DNA of 64,000 nucleotides from Nitrospirae bacterium MYbin3 (GTDB lineage Bacteria > Nitrospirota > Thermodesulfovibrionia > Thermodesulfovibrionales > Dissulfurispiraceae): positions 1-64,000 of the forward strand of contig PEAD01000002.1 in NCBI GenBank assembly GCA_002753335.1, given 5' to 3'. Shown in pieces: positions 43,203-53,969 of the stretch; positions within the stretch are counted from its first letter, which is position 1; every line of letters starts with the position of its first letter. The position numbers and the translations under genes were made by a program. The notes beneath the pieces are model-generated. The model saw only the letters and a list, made by a program, of their open reading frames with translations. It made no database searches and was not told where the DNA came from.

Positions 43203-44711
43203 ATGGAGATCAAGGTTGATGAAATCAGTGCGCAGCTAAAAAGCCAGATTGCCGATTTTGAAAAGCGCGTCGATGTCAGCGAATTCGGCATAGTAACCGG
43301 AGTCGGTGATGGCATAACAAGGATATACGGTCTCGACAACTGCATGACGTCGGAACTGCTCGAGTTCCCGAATAATATATTCGGAATGGCGCTCAATCTT
43401 GAAGAAGATACTGTCGGAGCTGTTTTGTTTGGCGAAGACACCTTTGTTAAGCAGGGCGATGTGGTTAAGAGAACAGGTAAGATTATGTCTGTTCCTGCAG
43501 GCGATGAGATGGTGGGAAGAGTAGTTAATGCTATAGGACAGCCTATAGACGGCAAAGGGCCTGTAAATGCAAAATCGAGCAGAATAGTTGATATTGTAGC
43601 ACCCGGAATTGTTGACCGGCAGCCTGTTAGAGAGCCCTTGCAGACAGGGGTGAAGGCTGTAGATGCGATGATACCGATCGGCCGCGGACAGAGAGAACTT
43701 ATAATCGGCGACCGTCAGACAGGAAAGACCGCCATTGCAATAGACGCAATAATCAATCAAAAAGGCAGCGGTGTTATATGCATATATGTTGCGGTAGGCC
43801 AGAAGAGGGCGAGCGTGGCAAGGGTTGTCAAGACCCTTGAGGAGCACGGCGCTATGGAGCATACAATAGTTGTTTCCGCAACAGCCAGCGAGCCTGCGCC
43901 GCTCCAGTATCTTGCACCTTACACAGGCTGCGCTCTTGGAGAGTTCTTTAGAGACAACGGCCGCCATGCGCTCATTATTTATGATGACTTGAGCAAGCAG
44001 GCAACAGCATACAGACAGCTTTCGCTGATACTCAGGCGTCCTCCGGGACGTGAGGCGTATCCGGGCGATGTATTCTATCTCCACTCGAGACTTCTCGAAA
44101 GGGCCGCAAAACTCAGTGATGAACTCGGCGGCGGATCTCTCACCGCTCTGCCTATAATCGAGACTCAGGCAGGAGACGTTTCTGCATATATACCGACAAA
44201 CGTTATTTCGATTACGGACGGACAGATATATCTTGAACCCGATCTTTTCTATGCCGGTGTCAGGCCTGCGGTTAACGTAGGTCTTTCTGTTAGCCGTGTT
44301 GGTAGCGCCGCGCAGACAAAGGCTATGAAACAGGTTGCCGGAACCTTGAGGTTGGATCTTGCCCAGTTCAGAGAGCTTGCGGCCTTTGCGCAGTTCGGTT
44401 CGGATCTTGACAAGTCAACTCTTGCACAGATCGAGAGAGGCAAAAGAATGGTCGAAATTCTAAAGCAGGACCAGTATGTACCGCTACCTGTTGAGGAGCA
44501 GATAATGATTCTTTTTGCAGGTTCTCAGGGATATCTCGATGATGTGCCGGTTACTTCTCTAAAACGGTTTGAGGCGGACTTCATCAGTTTTATAAGAGAT
44601 AGAAAAGCTGACATAAAGAGCGAGTTGAAGACCAAAAATGCTATTGACGATTCTTTGAAAGAGAAGCTGACCGCCGCTATTCTTGAGTTCAAAAAGGGCT
44701 TTGCGGCTTAA
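43203..44711 (+). CDS. atpA: ATP synthase F1 subunit alpha
   Basis: A 502-residue regulatory nucleotide-binding subunit. P-loop [13 protein letters not shown] at about 169, [17 protein letters not shown] just before, [14 protein letters not shown], and the signature [11 protein letters not shown] are all present. It lies between delta and gamma. Confidence 0.97.
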   Translation: MEIKVDEISAQLKSQIADFEKRVDVSEFGIVTGVGDGITRIYGLDNCMTSELLEFPNNIFGMALNLEEDTVGAVLFGEDTFVKQGDVVKRTGKIMSVPAGDEMVGRVVNAIGQPIDGKGPVNAKSSRIVDIVAPGIVDRQPVREPLQTGVKAVDAMIPIGRGQRELIIGDRQTGKTAIAIDAIINQKGSGVICIYVAVGQKRASVARVVKTLEEHGAMEHTIVVSATASEPAPLQYLAPYTGCALGEFFRDNGRHALIIYDDLSKQATAYRQLSLILRRPPGREAYPGDVFYLHSRLLERAAKLSDELGGGSLTALPIIETQAGDVSAYIPTNVISITDGQIYLEPDLFYAGVRPAVNVGLSVSRVGSAAQTKAMKQVAGTLRLDLAQFRELAAFAQFGSDLDKSTLAQIERGKRMVEILKQDQYVPLPVEEQIMILFAGSQGYLDDVPVTSLKRFEADFISFIRDRKADIKSELKTKNAIDDSLKEKLTAAILEFKKGFAA

Positions 44712-44726
44712 GCAGGGGATTTTCGG

Positions 44727-45593
44727 ATGGCAGGATTAAAAGAAATACGAAAACGCATAAGCTCGGTAAAGAGTACCAAGCAGATAACAAAGGCTATGAA
44801 GATGGTCTCGGCCGCCAAGTTCAGGAGGGCTCAGACCAGAATCCTTGAACTGAGGCCATATGCCGAAAAGATGCAGACGGTGCTTTCAAATCTTGCGGCC
44901 ACTGTGGATACCGGTCATCCATTGCTCGAAATCAGGATAAAGAAAAAGGTTGAAATAATTGCGCTGACAGGGGACAAGGGGCTTTGCGGTGCATTTAATA
45001 CCAATATAATGAAGGCTGTAATAAAGACGGTAAAAGAAAAACAGTCTGAAGACGTAGAGGTCAGCTTGAGCGCGATCGGCAAAAAAGGAACGGACCTTGT
45101 AAAACGCAGAGGCTTGCCGCTCAGACAGTCATGGACAGGACTTGCAGGCAGGATCAGCTACCTTAACGCTCAGGAAATAGCAAAAGACATTATCGAAAAT
45201 TACATAAATGAGACTTTTGATGAGGTGGTGCTGGTTTACAATGAATTCAAATCAGCGCTTGTGCAGAAGGTTTCTGTTGTTCGGCTTTTGCCTCTTGCAA
45301 AGGTTGTATCGGAAGAACCGCAGGAGTTTTCGCTGCCGTTCGCTTATGAGCCTTCACAGCAGGCGATTTTCGATACTATGCTGCCGAAGAACCTCGAGAT
45401 ACAGATATTCAGGGCTTTGCTCGAATCACAGGCTTCTGAGGAGGCGGCGAGGATGACCTCAATGGAGAACGCGACAAAGGCGGCTGATGATATGATCGCA
45501 TCTCTTACCCTTCAGTACAACAAAGCGCGTCAGGCCTCGATCACAAAAGAGCTTATGGATATCGTGGGCGGCGTCGAAGCCCTTAAACATTAG
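44727..45593 (+). CDS. atpG: ATP synthase F1 subunit gamma
   Basis: A 288-residue rotor shaft subunit. The N-terminus LKEIRKRISSVKSTKQITKAMKMV and the C-terminal block MENATKAADDMIASL...YNKARQASITKELMDIVGG are the family anchors. 15 bp after atpA. Confidence 0.97.
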   Translation: MAGLKEIRKRISSVKSTKQITKAMKMVSAAKFRRAQTRILELRPYAEKMQTVLSNLAATVDTGHPLLEIRIKKKVEIIALTGDKGLCGAFNTNIMKAVIKTVKEKQSEDVEVSLSAIGKKGTDLVKRRGLPLRQSWTGLAGRISYLNAQEIAKDIIENYINETFDEVVLVYNEFKSALVQKVSVVRLLPLAKVVSEEPQEFSLPFAYEPSQQAIFDTMLPKNLEIQIFRALLESQASEEAARMTSMENATKAADDMIASLTLQYNKARQASITKELMDIVGGVEALKH

Positions 45594-45620
45594 GAAAAAG
45601 TATTCTAAAGATTTATATAG

Positions 45621-47048
<1,428 letters not shown>

Positions 47049-47051
47049 AAT

Positions 47052-47453
47052 ATGGAAGGCAGGATTAAGCTGGATATAGTAACTCCTCACGGTTTGGTTC
47101 TCAGTGAGGATGTAGATGAGATAACCGCCCCCGGAAGCGAGGGTGAGTTTGGCGTGTTGGCGGGCCATGAATCGTTTATTACGAGTCTCAGCATAGGTGT
47201 TCTGACATGCAAGGCAGGCAGCAAAACAGAATATGTCTTTATAAACTCAGGCTATATAGAAGTAACCGCCGAAAGAGTTATAGTTCTTGCCGACAGCGCT
47301 GAGCGTTCAGAAGATATCGATGCTGAAAGGGCAGCAGCAGCCAAGCAGCGTGCGGAAGAAAGATTGAAACATGCCGACAACGTAGATTTTGCTCGAGCCA
47401 CGGCAGCGCTAGAAAGAGCGACAACCAGAATTCAACTAGTACAGAAAAAGTAA
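47052..47453 (+). CDS. atpC: ATP synthase F1 subunit epsilon
   Basis: A 133-residue rotor subunit: the N-terminal beta sandwich (LDIVTPHGLVLSEDVDEI, PGSEGEFGVLAGHE) and a C-terminal helical hairpin (DAERAAAAKQRAEERLKHA) that can inhibit ATP hydrolysis. It is the last gene of the operon; the PLD-type gene converges 2 bp later. Confidence 0.95.
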   Translation: MEGRIKLDIVTPHGLVLSEDVDEITAPGSEGEFGVLAGHESFITSLSIGVLTCKAGSKTEYVFINSGYIEVTAERVIVLADSAERSEDIDAERAAAAKQRAEERLKHADNVDFARATAALERATTRIQLVQKK

Positions 47454-47455
47454 TA

Positions 47456-48619
47456 CTAAAGTCTTCTCCTGAACATAGCGCAGAAGGTTTCTAAAAATTT
47501 CTCGATGAAAGGCCTATTTTTCCATTCATCGAGATTTATTTTTTGAGCCTTTTTAATATCCTCTTCAAAAACCCCGGCCATTTCGCTGCCAAAACTTTTG
47601 TCATAAATCCCGACATTCCCCTCGTCGTTGTACCGGAGGGACTGGAAATCGAGATTTGTTGACCCGATAATGCTCCAGCAGTCATCAAACAGAAATGTTT
47701 TTGCATGCAGGATTTCTCCTTGGTAGGCATAAATTTCGATACCCGCCTTCAACAGTCTTGCAAACAAGGCTTTTCCTGCATATGAAGCAACAGGCACATC
47801 GCTTACATCTGGAACGATTAACCTTACTTTTACGCCGCGCCTTACAGCTCCTTCGAGCGTTTCGAGCATTCTTTTGCTTGGGATAAAATATGCGGTGGTC
47901 AGCGATATACTTTTTGTGGAGTTGTTTATGCTGTGATACAAAAGTTTTCTCATTCTGCGGCGGCTTCGTATGGATGACACAAAAACCGGAATTGCGGCTA
48001 TCACTGACTGACTGTTTTTGTTGTTCGCTATTTCTGAATGGTTGTTTGGTATGGAGTTGCCTCCCCAGAGGCGCCAACTTTTTTCGAAATGTGTAAACAG
48101 GTCTTGGACAATTGCACCTTTAATCATCACTCCTGTGTCACGCCATCCGCGGCCCTTTATTCGGAGGTGAAAGCCGCTGTATTCGTTTGCTACGTTCAAA
48201 CCGCCGGTGAATGCCTTTTCCCCATCTATTATTAGCAGCTTGCGGTGGTCTCGGTGAACATAATGGCCGGGGCGGGTCCATTTAAATGGGCGTGATGCCT
48301 TTATCTGAACGCCTGCATCAGCTAGCTCATGCCAGAACTGGATTGGTGTTTTAAATGAGCCGAAATGGTCATAAAGCAAATATACTTGGACGCCTTCTTT
48401 GCTTTTTTGTTTTAGGATGTTTGCAAGTGAGGTTCCAGTTTCGTCGTTTCTGAAGATATAAAATACTAGGCAGATGAATTCCTTTGCATTTTGAACAGCC
48501 TCAAAGATGCTTTGAAAAGACTCTTTGCCTTTCCATAAAAGCTTTATGTCGGAGGCATTCGAAAAATCAGCTCTAAGAATCTCTTCTATCTGTGAAATAG
48601 AAAAGTTTTCGCATTTCAT
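47456..48619 (-). CDS. Phospholipase D family protein, cardiolipin synthase-like
   Basis: A 387-residue protein with two HxKx4D motifs, DHRKLLIIDG with GGLN (about residues 129-150) and HAKTFLFDDCW with GSTNLDFQSL (about 307-330). This is the two-domain PLD layout. Without the two N-terminal membrane helices of ClsA it looks more like ClsB. It probably joins phosphatidylglycerol with another glycerophospholipid. Substrate inferred. Confidence 0.86.
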   Translation of the reverse strand: MKCENFSISQIEEILRADFSNASDIKLLWKGKESFQSIFEAVQNAKEFICLVFYIFRNDETGTSLANILKQKSKEGVQVYLLYDHFGSFKTPIQFWHELADAGVQIKASRPFKWTRPGHYVHRDHRKLLIIDGEKAFTGGLNVANEYSGFHLRIKGRGWRDTGVMIKGAIVQDLFTHFEKSWRLWGGNSIPNNHSEIANNKNSQSVIAAIPVFVSSIRSRRRMRKLLYHSINNSTKSISLTTAYFIPSKRMLETLEGAVRRGVKVRLIVPDVSDVPVASYAGKALFARLLKAGIEIYAYQGEILHAKTFLFDDCWSIIGSTNLDFQSLRYNDEGNVGIYDKSFGSEMAGVFEEDIKKAQKINLDEWKNRPFIEKFLETFCAMFRRRL

Positions 48620-48645
48620 TAGCTGAATCTTTCGGCATCATACCA

Positions 48646-48867
48646 TTATTTATTGTTTTCTCCACCCTGTTTTTTAAATTCGCGAATAATGTTTTGGGCT
48701 TCTTCCGATTGGGCATCTATGGTTCTTGCTTTATTGCCCCGCACATATTCTGACTCATAGACATCGTAATTGCCGTGCTGGTTTACGACATATTTTATAT
48801 CGTTGACCTCATAACAGGTCACCAGCAGGCCGTTGTAGAATGATTTGATAAGTTTCTTTGTTATCAT
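48646..48867 (-). CDS. Small hypothetical protein
   Basis: A 73-residue soluble protein with an AGAGGA ribosome site before ATG 48867. A beta-rich first half (LIKSFYNGLLVTCYEVNDIKYVV) and an acidic helical end. I recognise no family. It lies just upstream of the PLD-type gene on the same strand (26 bp), so it may be cotranscribed. No membrane segment or metal motif. Confidence 0.6.
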   Translation of the reverse strand: MITKKLIKSFYNGLLVTCYEVNDIKYVVNQHGNYDVYESEYVRGNKARTIDAQSEEAQNIIREFKKQGGENNK

Positions 48868-49092
48868 AAATCCTCTTTTTCTATTTCAAAATGGTTTGGC
48901 ATCTCTGTACGAGATGCTGTTTGCTATAGTATATATGTTTAGTTCTCAACTATTAAGTTTAATCCGAAGACAAAAATTTTACAAGCTTTTTGCTTAACAG
49001 TTTGATTAACGGTGCAGCACAGCAGCTAGATTAACTTGGATTTCTTTTAATTCTTGTGGTTTAATAATACTATAAAGGACGGTACGAACTTT
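48868..49092. other. Intergenic region ahead of the HAMP-cytochrome module
   Basis: Two hundred and twenty-five bases between divergent genes. A hairpin GCATCTC-TGTAC-GAGATGC lies at 48899-48917. The AT-rich right half probably holds the promoter of the HAMP gene, but no consensus pair stands out. Confidence 0.5.
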
Positions 49093-49617
49093 ATGATAAT
49101 AGAATCTAAGTTTCGCACACAATTTGTAGTTAAGTATATAAGCATAGTTTCATTCGGACTTCTCGTAATACTGCTTCTGCTTTTTCTTGGTCTGCCGAAG
49201 GCAACCATACTTAACTACGGCGCTACGCTCTCATCTTTTTATGATGCAAATAAATTTCTGCCTATGCTGCTGATTGCTGCATTTGCAATAGACTCTCTGA
49301 CTATACCTCTTACGGTTGCGGTTATAGCTGTCCTTGCATCCCACAAAATTGCAGGACCGATTTATCGTATGCAGCAATTTATCAACGATATGGCTAATAC
49401 GAGAAAAGCCCGGCATATAAAGTTCAGGAATCATGACCAACTGCAAGAGACAGCAGATGCGCTAAATACTATGATTAGGGACCTCGAAGGAAAGATGGAT
49501 GCTATTTATGTGGCCCACAGGGAGTTTGAAAGTGCGCGGTTGGGTTCTGCCTCGCCTGACGAACTGAAGATGAAGGTGGATAAGATTGAAAAGGCTATCA
49601 ATAGATTCAGTTTTTAA
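49093..49617 (+). CDS. HAMP-domain membrane protein without output domain (1)
   Basis: A 174-residue protein: membrane helix 1 (about residues 12-34), short periplasmic loop, helix 2 (about 52-76), then one HAMP domain (SHKIAGPIYRMQQFINDMA, followed by FRNHDQLQETADALNTMIRDLE) and a coiled-coil tail. No kinase, methyl-accepting or cyclase domain follows. I start at ATG 49093 (AAGGACGG upstream). It overlaps the next gene by 32 bp, so it is made together with a seven-haem cytochrome. A membrane partner or redox-linked signalling role is inferred. Confidence 0.78.
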   Translation: MIIESKFRTQFVVKYISIVSFGLLVILLLLFLGLPKATILNYGATLSSFYDANKFLPMLLIAAFAIDSLTIPLTVAVIAVLASHKIAGPIYRMQQFINDMANTRKARHIKFRNHDQLQETADALNTMIRDLEGKMDAIYVAHREFESARLGSASPDELKMKVDKIEKAINRFSF

Positions 49618-50377
49618 ATGGTTTTTTGTTTTTGCGGTTATTGTTTTCATGCCGCTCATTATTACGGCAAAGAAAACAGTGCATAATTTTGACGGCAAAT
49701 GCGACACTTGTCATATGTCAACTCCACCCGATGGCAGACACTTTGTGAAGGAAATAGATTTTCTCTGCATACCGTGTCATCCGCAGACAGGACCTTCACA
49801 TCCTTCTGGGATTAAGCCTTCCATGAAGCCTCCTGCTGGGTTTCAGCTCGATTGGGCAGGGAGGATGACATGCTCAACATGTCACGATGTCCACGGTCAA
49901 AGCGAATCTCTGCTTAAAGGTCAAAAGCCTGGCAAGATGTTCTGCTTTAAGTGCCACAAAGGGCTTGATACCAGCCACAGCTTATTGCCGGAGAAGCTTC
50001 ATACAAGAGAAAATCTGGATGTTACAAAGATGAGCTTTGCTGTTACCAATACCGGCTCCGATATAGACAGGACATCAAAAGAATGCCTTGGATGCCATGA
50101 CGGCGCACTCGGCACCTTAGCTGATGTTAGCGCAAATGTAGGTTCGGGCATCTGGAATCACGGCAATGGGGTCTCGCATCCCATCGGTGTGGACTACATG
50201 GATTCATATCGAAGAAAGGGCAAGCTTGTTCCTATTCACTCGGTTAATTCTGCGATAAAATTTTATAACGGAAAGGTTGGCTGCGGTAGCTGCCATAGTG
50301 TTTTTGCGGGAGATAAATTCAAGCTCGCATTGCCTATGAAAGGCAGTGCGCTCTGTTTTGCGTGCCACAACCTGTGA
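49586..50377 (+). CDS. Seven-haem c-type cytochrome
   Basis: A 263-residue exported cytochrome of the doubled-CXXCH type: CDTCH, CIPCH, CSTCH, CFKCH, CLGCH, CGSCH and CFACH, seven haem sites. An N-terminal hydrophobic stretch (residues about 11-28) either is cleaved or anchors it to the inner membrane. TTG start at 49586 with AAGGTGG 6 nt upstream, overlapping the first HAMP gene by 32 bp; a second HAMP gene follows after 18 bp. It should carry electrons in the periplasm. No oxidoreductase is encoded alongside. Confidence 0.88.
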   Translation: MKRLSIDSVFKWFFVFAVIVFMPLIITAKKTVHNFDGKCDTCHMSTPPDGRHFVKEIDFLCIPCHPQTGPSHPSGIKPSMKPPAGFQLDWAGRMTCSTCHDVHGQSESLLKGQKPGKMFCFKCHKGLDTSHSLLPEKLHTRENLDVTKMSFAVTNTGSDIDRTSKECLGCHDGALGTLADVSANVGSGIWNHGNGVSHPIGVDYMDSYRRKGKLVPIHSVNSAIKFYNGKVGCGSCHSVFAGDKFKLALPMKGSALCFACHNL

Positions 50378-50395
50378 GCCAGGGGGATAAATAAA

Positions 50396-50977
50396 TTGAC
50401 TGAGCCATATAAAAGGAAACACTATTTTATCAATAAAAAATTTCAGGGCAAGTTCGCTGCCCTCTTTCTGGTTGTAGGTCTTATCGTAACCCTTTCAACA
50501 ACGATAATCATCTGGTCTCTTTCTGTCGAGGAACTCGAAAATTTTCTATACAGGTCGCATCTTCCGAAAATATCACCATTGGATATAGTTATCCCTATAG
50601 CGCTCAAATCGATTGCTATAGGTGGAGTTGTGCTTTTGCTTGTATCCTATTTGCTGACGAATTTTATCTTTTGGAGAATTTCAAAAAGACTTAAAGCCTT
50701 TGATGATGCGGTGCTGCAGATAGGTAAAGGAGACCTGAACCTTCAACTTCCTATTGAATCCCTTCAGGAAGTGAGCGGTGCGTTTAACAATATACTTCAA
50801 CTTATTGAAACTCTTAAATCCGATCTCTCTCATCTGGCTTTAATTCAGCAAAAACTCGGCGCAGCGGTTGAGAAGGCTGGTCAAAACCCGGCCTGCACTG
50901 AAACTCTCAAGCAGATAGAGTCTTTGAGCAGAGAGTTTGAAGCTAAGCTGGCTGTTTCCAAATTGACGCTCGAATAA
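50396..50977 (+). CDS. HAMP-domain membrane protein without output domain (2)
   Basis: A 193-residue protein: helix 1 (about residues 18-42), short periplasmic loop (VEELENFLYRSHLPKISP), helix 2 (about 63-89), HAMP domain (RISKRLKAFDDAVLQIGKGDL, VSGAFNNILQLIETLKSDL), and a coiled-coil tail. Again there is no output domain. TTG start with AGGGGG 8 nt upstream. It is distinct from the first HAMP protein in sequence but the same in design. Converges with the TlpA-like gene 3 bp away. Confidence 0.78.
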   Translation: MTEPYKRKHYFINKKFQGKFAALFLVVGLIVTLSTTIIIWSLSVEELENFLYRSHLPKISPLDIVIPIALKSIAIGGVVLLLVSYLLTNFIFWRISKRLKAFDDAVLQIGKGDLNLQLPIESLQEVSGAFNNILQLIETLKSDLSHLALIQQKLGAAVEKAGQNPACTETLKQIESLSREFEAKLAVSKLTLE

Positions 50978-50980
50978 TTG

Positions 50981-52054
50981 CTATTCGAAACTGGCCTGCA
51001 AATTCAGCTCAAGCGCTTTACGGTAATCTGCCGAGGAATTCTTAAGCATAGATTTTAGCTCGAACATTTCGGCTCTTATCATATGAAACTGCTGTTTATC
51101 TTTGATTTCGGCATATGCGGCATCAAAAAGCTTGATCCCATCGTTCAGATCAATTTTAAAACTGGTCACATAAGCATGATAAAGTGATGCGAGCGGATAA
51201 TCACCGATGCTCACAGCCCTCTCCGTAAATGAAAATGCCTCTTGAAATCTTCCGATTCTCGCTAACAAAAAGCCCAATTCTGCCGGCACACTGGGGTCAC
51301 CAGGAGCTATCGACTGCGCTTTTCTTAAAACAGCTTCGGCAGCATCTTTTCTGTTTTCGATAGAATAAAGGTTTGCAAGCACTATATATGAAAGTACATA
51401 AGCGGGGTCTATTTCTATTGCTCTTGCAAGTAAAGGGTAGGCAACTTCATAGCTTTTTTTCTTGATATATTCAACGGCAAGGCTTGCATCCGAAACCGCC
51501 TGAGGTTTTGGAACATGGGCTGTTTTATGTATATGAGCAGGCATGTCTCCAGCCAGATTTTTCAGGTAGTCAAACATATTTTCAACCCCTGTCAAAGGAT
51601 AGCCTGGGAGCTCATACAGCACCTTGCCGCCAGAAATTACAACTGTTGAAGGTATTGCAACAACGTCATAAGCTGCAAAAGTCTTCAACCCCTCATCGAT
51701 CAGAGCCGTGAACGAAACATCAAGGTTATGCAAAACTTTTTTTATATGCTTGATATCTTCAGGAGTTATGTTTTGATGTTCGACATTAACCGCCACAACA
51801 TTGACACCCTTTGATGAATACTTGCGGTAAAATTCATCGAAGCGTTTGAGCGCTGATTCTGAATGCTCGCTTTCTGTGGACCAAAAAAGCAGCACCAATA
51901 CCTTTCCAGACATAAATTCCGAAATGTTTGCAGGTTTGCCATCACCGTCCTTCAAAGAAAATTCAGGGGCGGCTGCGCCTTTCTGGATAAGCCCATACGC
52001 GGGACTGCAGAATAGAATGACAAAGAGAAAACAAAATGAAAATCCTGATCGCAT
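50981..52054 (-). CDS. TlpA-like thioredoxin-fold protein with TPRs, lacking the CXXC site
   Basis: A 357-residue secreted protein: signal peptide (to about residue 20), thioredoxin/AhpC-TSA-like fold (residues about 26-165; APEFSLKDGDGK, VLVLLFWSTESEHSE, VVAVNVEHQ, IPSTVVISGGKVLYE), and C-terminal TPRs (about 190-340). At the place where TlpA has WCxxC the sequence is WSTESEHS, so both cysteines are missing and disulphide chemistry is impossible. It may be a chaperone or binding module. Last gene of a leftward cluster. Confidence 0.8.
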   Translation of the reverse strand: MRSGFSFCFLFVILFCSPAYGLIQKGAAAPEFSLKDGDGKPANISEFMSGKVLVLLFWSTESEHSESALKRFDEFYRKYSSKGVNVVAVNVEHQNITPEDIKHIKKVLHNLDVSFTALIDEGLKTFAAYDVVAIPSTVVISGGKVLYELPGYPLTGVENMFDYLKNLAGDMPAHIHKTAHVPKPQAVSDASLAVEYIKKKSYEVAYPLLARAIEIDPAYVLSYIVLANLYSIENRKDAAEAVLRKAQSIAPGDPSVPAELGFLLARIGRFQEAFSFTERAVSIGDYPLASLYHAYVTSFKIDLNDGIKLFDAAYAEIKDKQQFHMIRAEMFELKSMLKNSSADYRKALELNLQASFE

Positions 52055-52064
52055 TGGTTTTACC

Positions 52065-53942
52065 TCAGTTTTTAAAGGACATTTTCAGGGAACACATATC
52101 CTCTTCCCACTTTTTGTTTATTTCAAAGCCCGCATTTTCGAACACATGAAGCATCGAAAAGTTGTCAGAAAGAAGCTCGGCCGTAAAACCGTTCAGGCCG
52201 TTTTTCTTTGCAAGAAAGGTCATGTATGCCAGTATCTCTGCCCCGATGCCGTGGTTGCGGTAGTCTTCGCGCACTACGAACGCAACCTCGGCGGTATTTG
52301 AGTTTTCGTCAATAATATATTGTCCCATTCCTGTTATCTTTTCATGGCCGGTGTCATTTATCACAGAAAGTATCACCATTTCTTTGGAGTAGTCTATTAT
52401 TACGAAAGGCTGCAGACGCTCATGTGGCATGTCTATTCTTGAAGACACAAATCTTTTGTGCATCGAGTCTGAGGAAAGAGAATAGAAAAAATCTTTAAGA
52501 AGAGGTTCGTCGCTGATCTTGACCGGCCTGAGGAATATTTTTAAGCCTGATTTGGTGACTTTATGCTTTTCAAGCTCCTCCGGATAAACCCCTCGTTCTC
52601 CGGGTATGAAGGCCTGATCGCTATAAATCAATCCCAATCCCTTTGCTTTTTCTATAAGCTCCTGCCTGAATTTAGGGTGGGCTATAGATATAAGATCCAT
52701 AGCCCTTTCACGCACATTTTTTCCATGCAGGTACGCGACGCCCCATTCGGTTATGACATAATGGATGTCCCCTCTGGTCAGAGTAACTCCTTCCCCTTCG
52801 CTCAACAAAGGCGCTATGCGGGAAACCTCGCCGTTTTCGGCTGTTGACTCAAGCGCCAGTATTGTTTTGCCTCCATCTGACAATATAGCGCCGCGCATAA
52901 AGTCTGCCTGTCCGCCAATGCCGCTGTAAAACAGCCTTCCTATTGATTCTGCGGTGGCCTGTCCTGTGAGGTCTATTTTAAGAGCGCTATTGATTGCGAT
53001 CATATTGCTGTTTCTCGAAATATTGAGCGGGTTGTTGGTGTAGCTTACCGGTCTGAATTCTATACTCGGATTGTCATTAATGAATTCGTAAGTCGAGCGT
53101 TTGCCCATGCAGAAAGCGGCTACCGACTTGCCTTTGTTGAGTTCTTTCCTGCTGTTGTCTATAACGCCTTTTTTCATAAGCTCCACTATACCATCTGTCA
53201 GCAGCTCGGTATGAACGCCGAGGTTTTTTTTGTTGTCTAGGTGGCAAAGAATCGCGTTTGGTATTTTCCCGTATCCTACCTGTATGGTGTCTCCGTCCTG
53301 TATTATGCGTGCCACATGTCTGCCTATTTTCTGTGCGATGTCATCAGAGACTTTTGATTCAAACTCCATAAGAGGTTCATTGTGATGAACTATAAAGTCA
53401 GCATCACTAACGTGTATAAATGTTTCCCCATGCACTCGCGGCATATTTTCGTTTATTTGTATTATTACAACTGATGCGGCTTCTGCAGCAGCTTTGGTTA
53501 TATCAACACTGATTCCGAGGCTCATATATCCATGCTTGTCCGGCATTGATGTCTGGATTAGGGCCACATCTATCGGCACAATTTTTCTGCGAAAAAGCTC
53601 CGGCACGGCTGATAAGAAAACCGGAGTATAATCTGCCGCCCCTTTGTTTATAGCATCCCGGCTATTGTCGCTGATGAAAAATGAATTGTGCCTGAAATTA
53701 TGCTTGAATTTCTTGTCGGTGTATGGAGCGACACCAAGCGTCCATACCTGAAGCACCTCTGCATCGAAGAACGCTTTCGGATGCGAGCCCACATGCTTTA
53801 TCAGGGCATTGACAAGATATTGCGGCTCGCCGCAGCCTGTGCCTATAAAAATTCTGTTGCCGGCATGGATATGCCCGAAGATATGGGCTTCTGCGGCAAA
53901 TTTTTCGGAGTGCTGTTTTTTTAATAGCTCAATTGAGTCCAT
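52065..53942 (-). CDS. Acetyl-CoA hydrolase/transferase fused to GNAT acetyltransferase
   Basis: A 625-residue fusion. Residues 1 to about 450 are an acetyl-CoA hydrolase/CoA-transferase (4-hydroxybutyrate CoA-transferase type; QVGYGKIPNAILCHL, GIGGQADFMRGA, VTEWGVAYLHG). Residues about 465-625 are a GNAT domain (ITGMGQYIIDE, VAFVVREDYRNHGIGAEIL). The fusion pattern is known in Desulfobacterota and relatives. The GNAT part may regulate acetyl-CoA enzymes by lysine acetylation. Substrate unassigned. Confidence 0.88.
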   Translation of the reverse strand: MDSIELLKKQHSEKFAAEAHIFGHIHAGNRIFIGTGCGEPQYLVNALIKHVGSHPKAFFDAEVLQVWTLGVAPYTDKKFKHNFRHNSFFISDNSRDAINKGAADYTPVFLSAVPELFRRKIVPIDVALIQTSMPDKHGYMSLGISVDITKAAAEAASVVIIQINENMPRVHGETFIHVSDADFIVHHNEPLMEFESKVSDDIAQKIGRHVARIIQDGDTIQVGYGKIPNAILCHLDNKKNLGVHTELLTDGIVELMKKGVIDNSRKELNKGKSVAAFCMGKRSTYEFINDNPSIEFRPVSYTNNPLNISRNSNMIAINSALKIDLTGQATAESIGRLFYSGIGGQADFMRGAILSDGGKTILALESTAENGEVSRIAPLLSEGEGVTLTRGDIHYVITEWGVAYLHGKNVRERAMDLISIAHPKFRQELIEKAKGLGLIYSDQAFIPGERGVYPEELEKHKVTKSGLKIFLRPVKISDEPLLKDFFYSLSSDSMHKRFVSSRIDMPHERLQPFVIIDYSKEMVILSVINDTGHEKITGMGQYIIDENSNTAEVAFVVREDYRNHGIGAEILAYMTFLAKKNGLNGFTAELLSDNFSMLHVFENAGFEINKKWEEDMCSLKMSFKN

Positions 53943-53969
53943 AAGAAGGAAAAGTTTGTTCTGAACTAT

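Noticed and set aside
48899-48917. GCATCT...AGATGC hairpins here, at 9782-9796 and partly at 41482-41497
   Set aside because: A shared operator was considered, but loop lengths differ and the sites lie in unrelated contexts; chance is sufficient.
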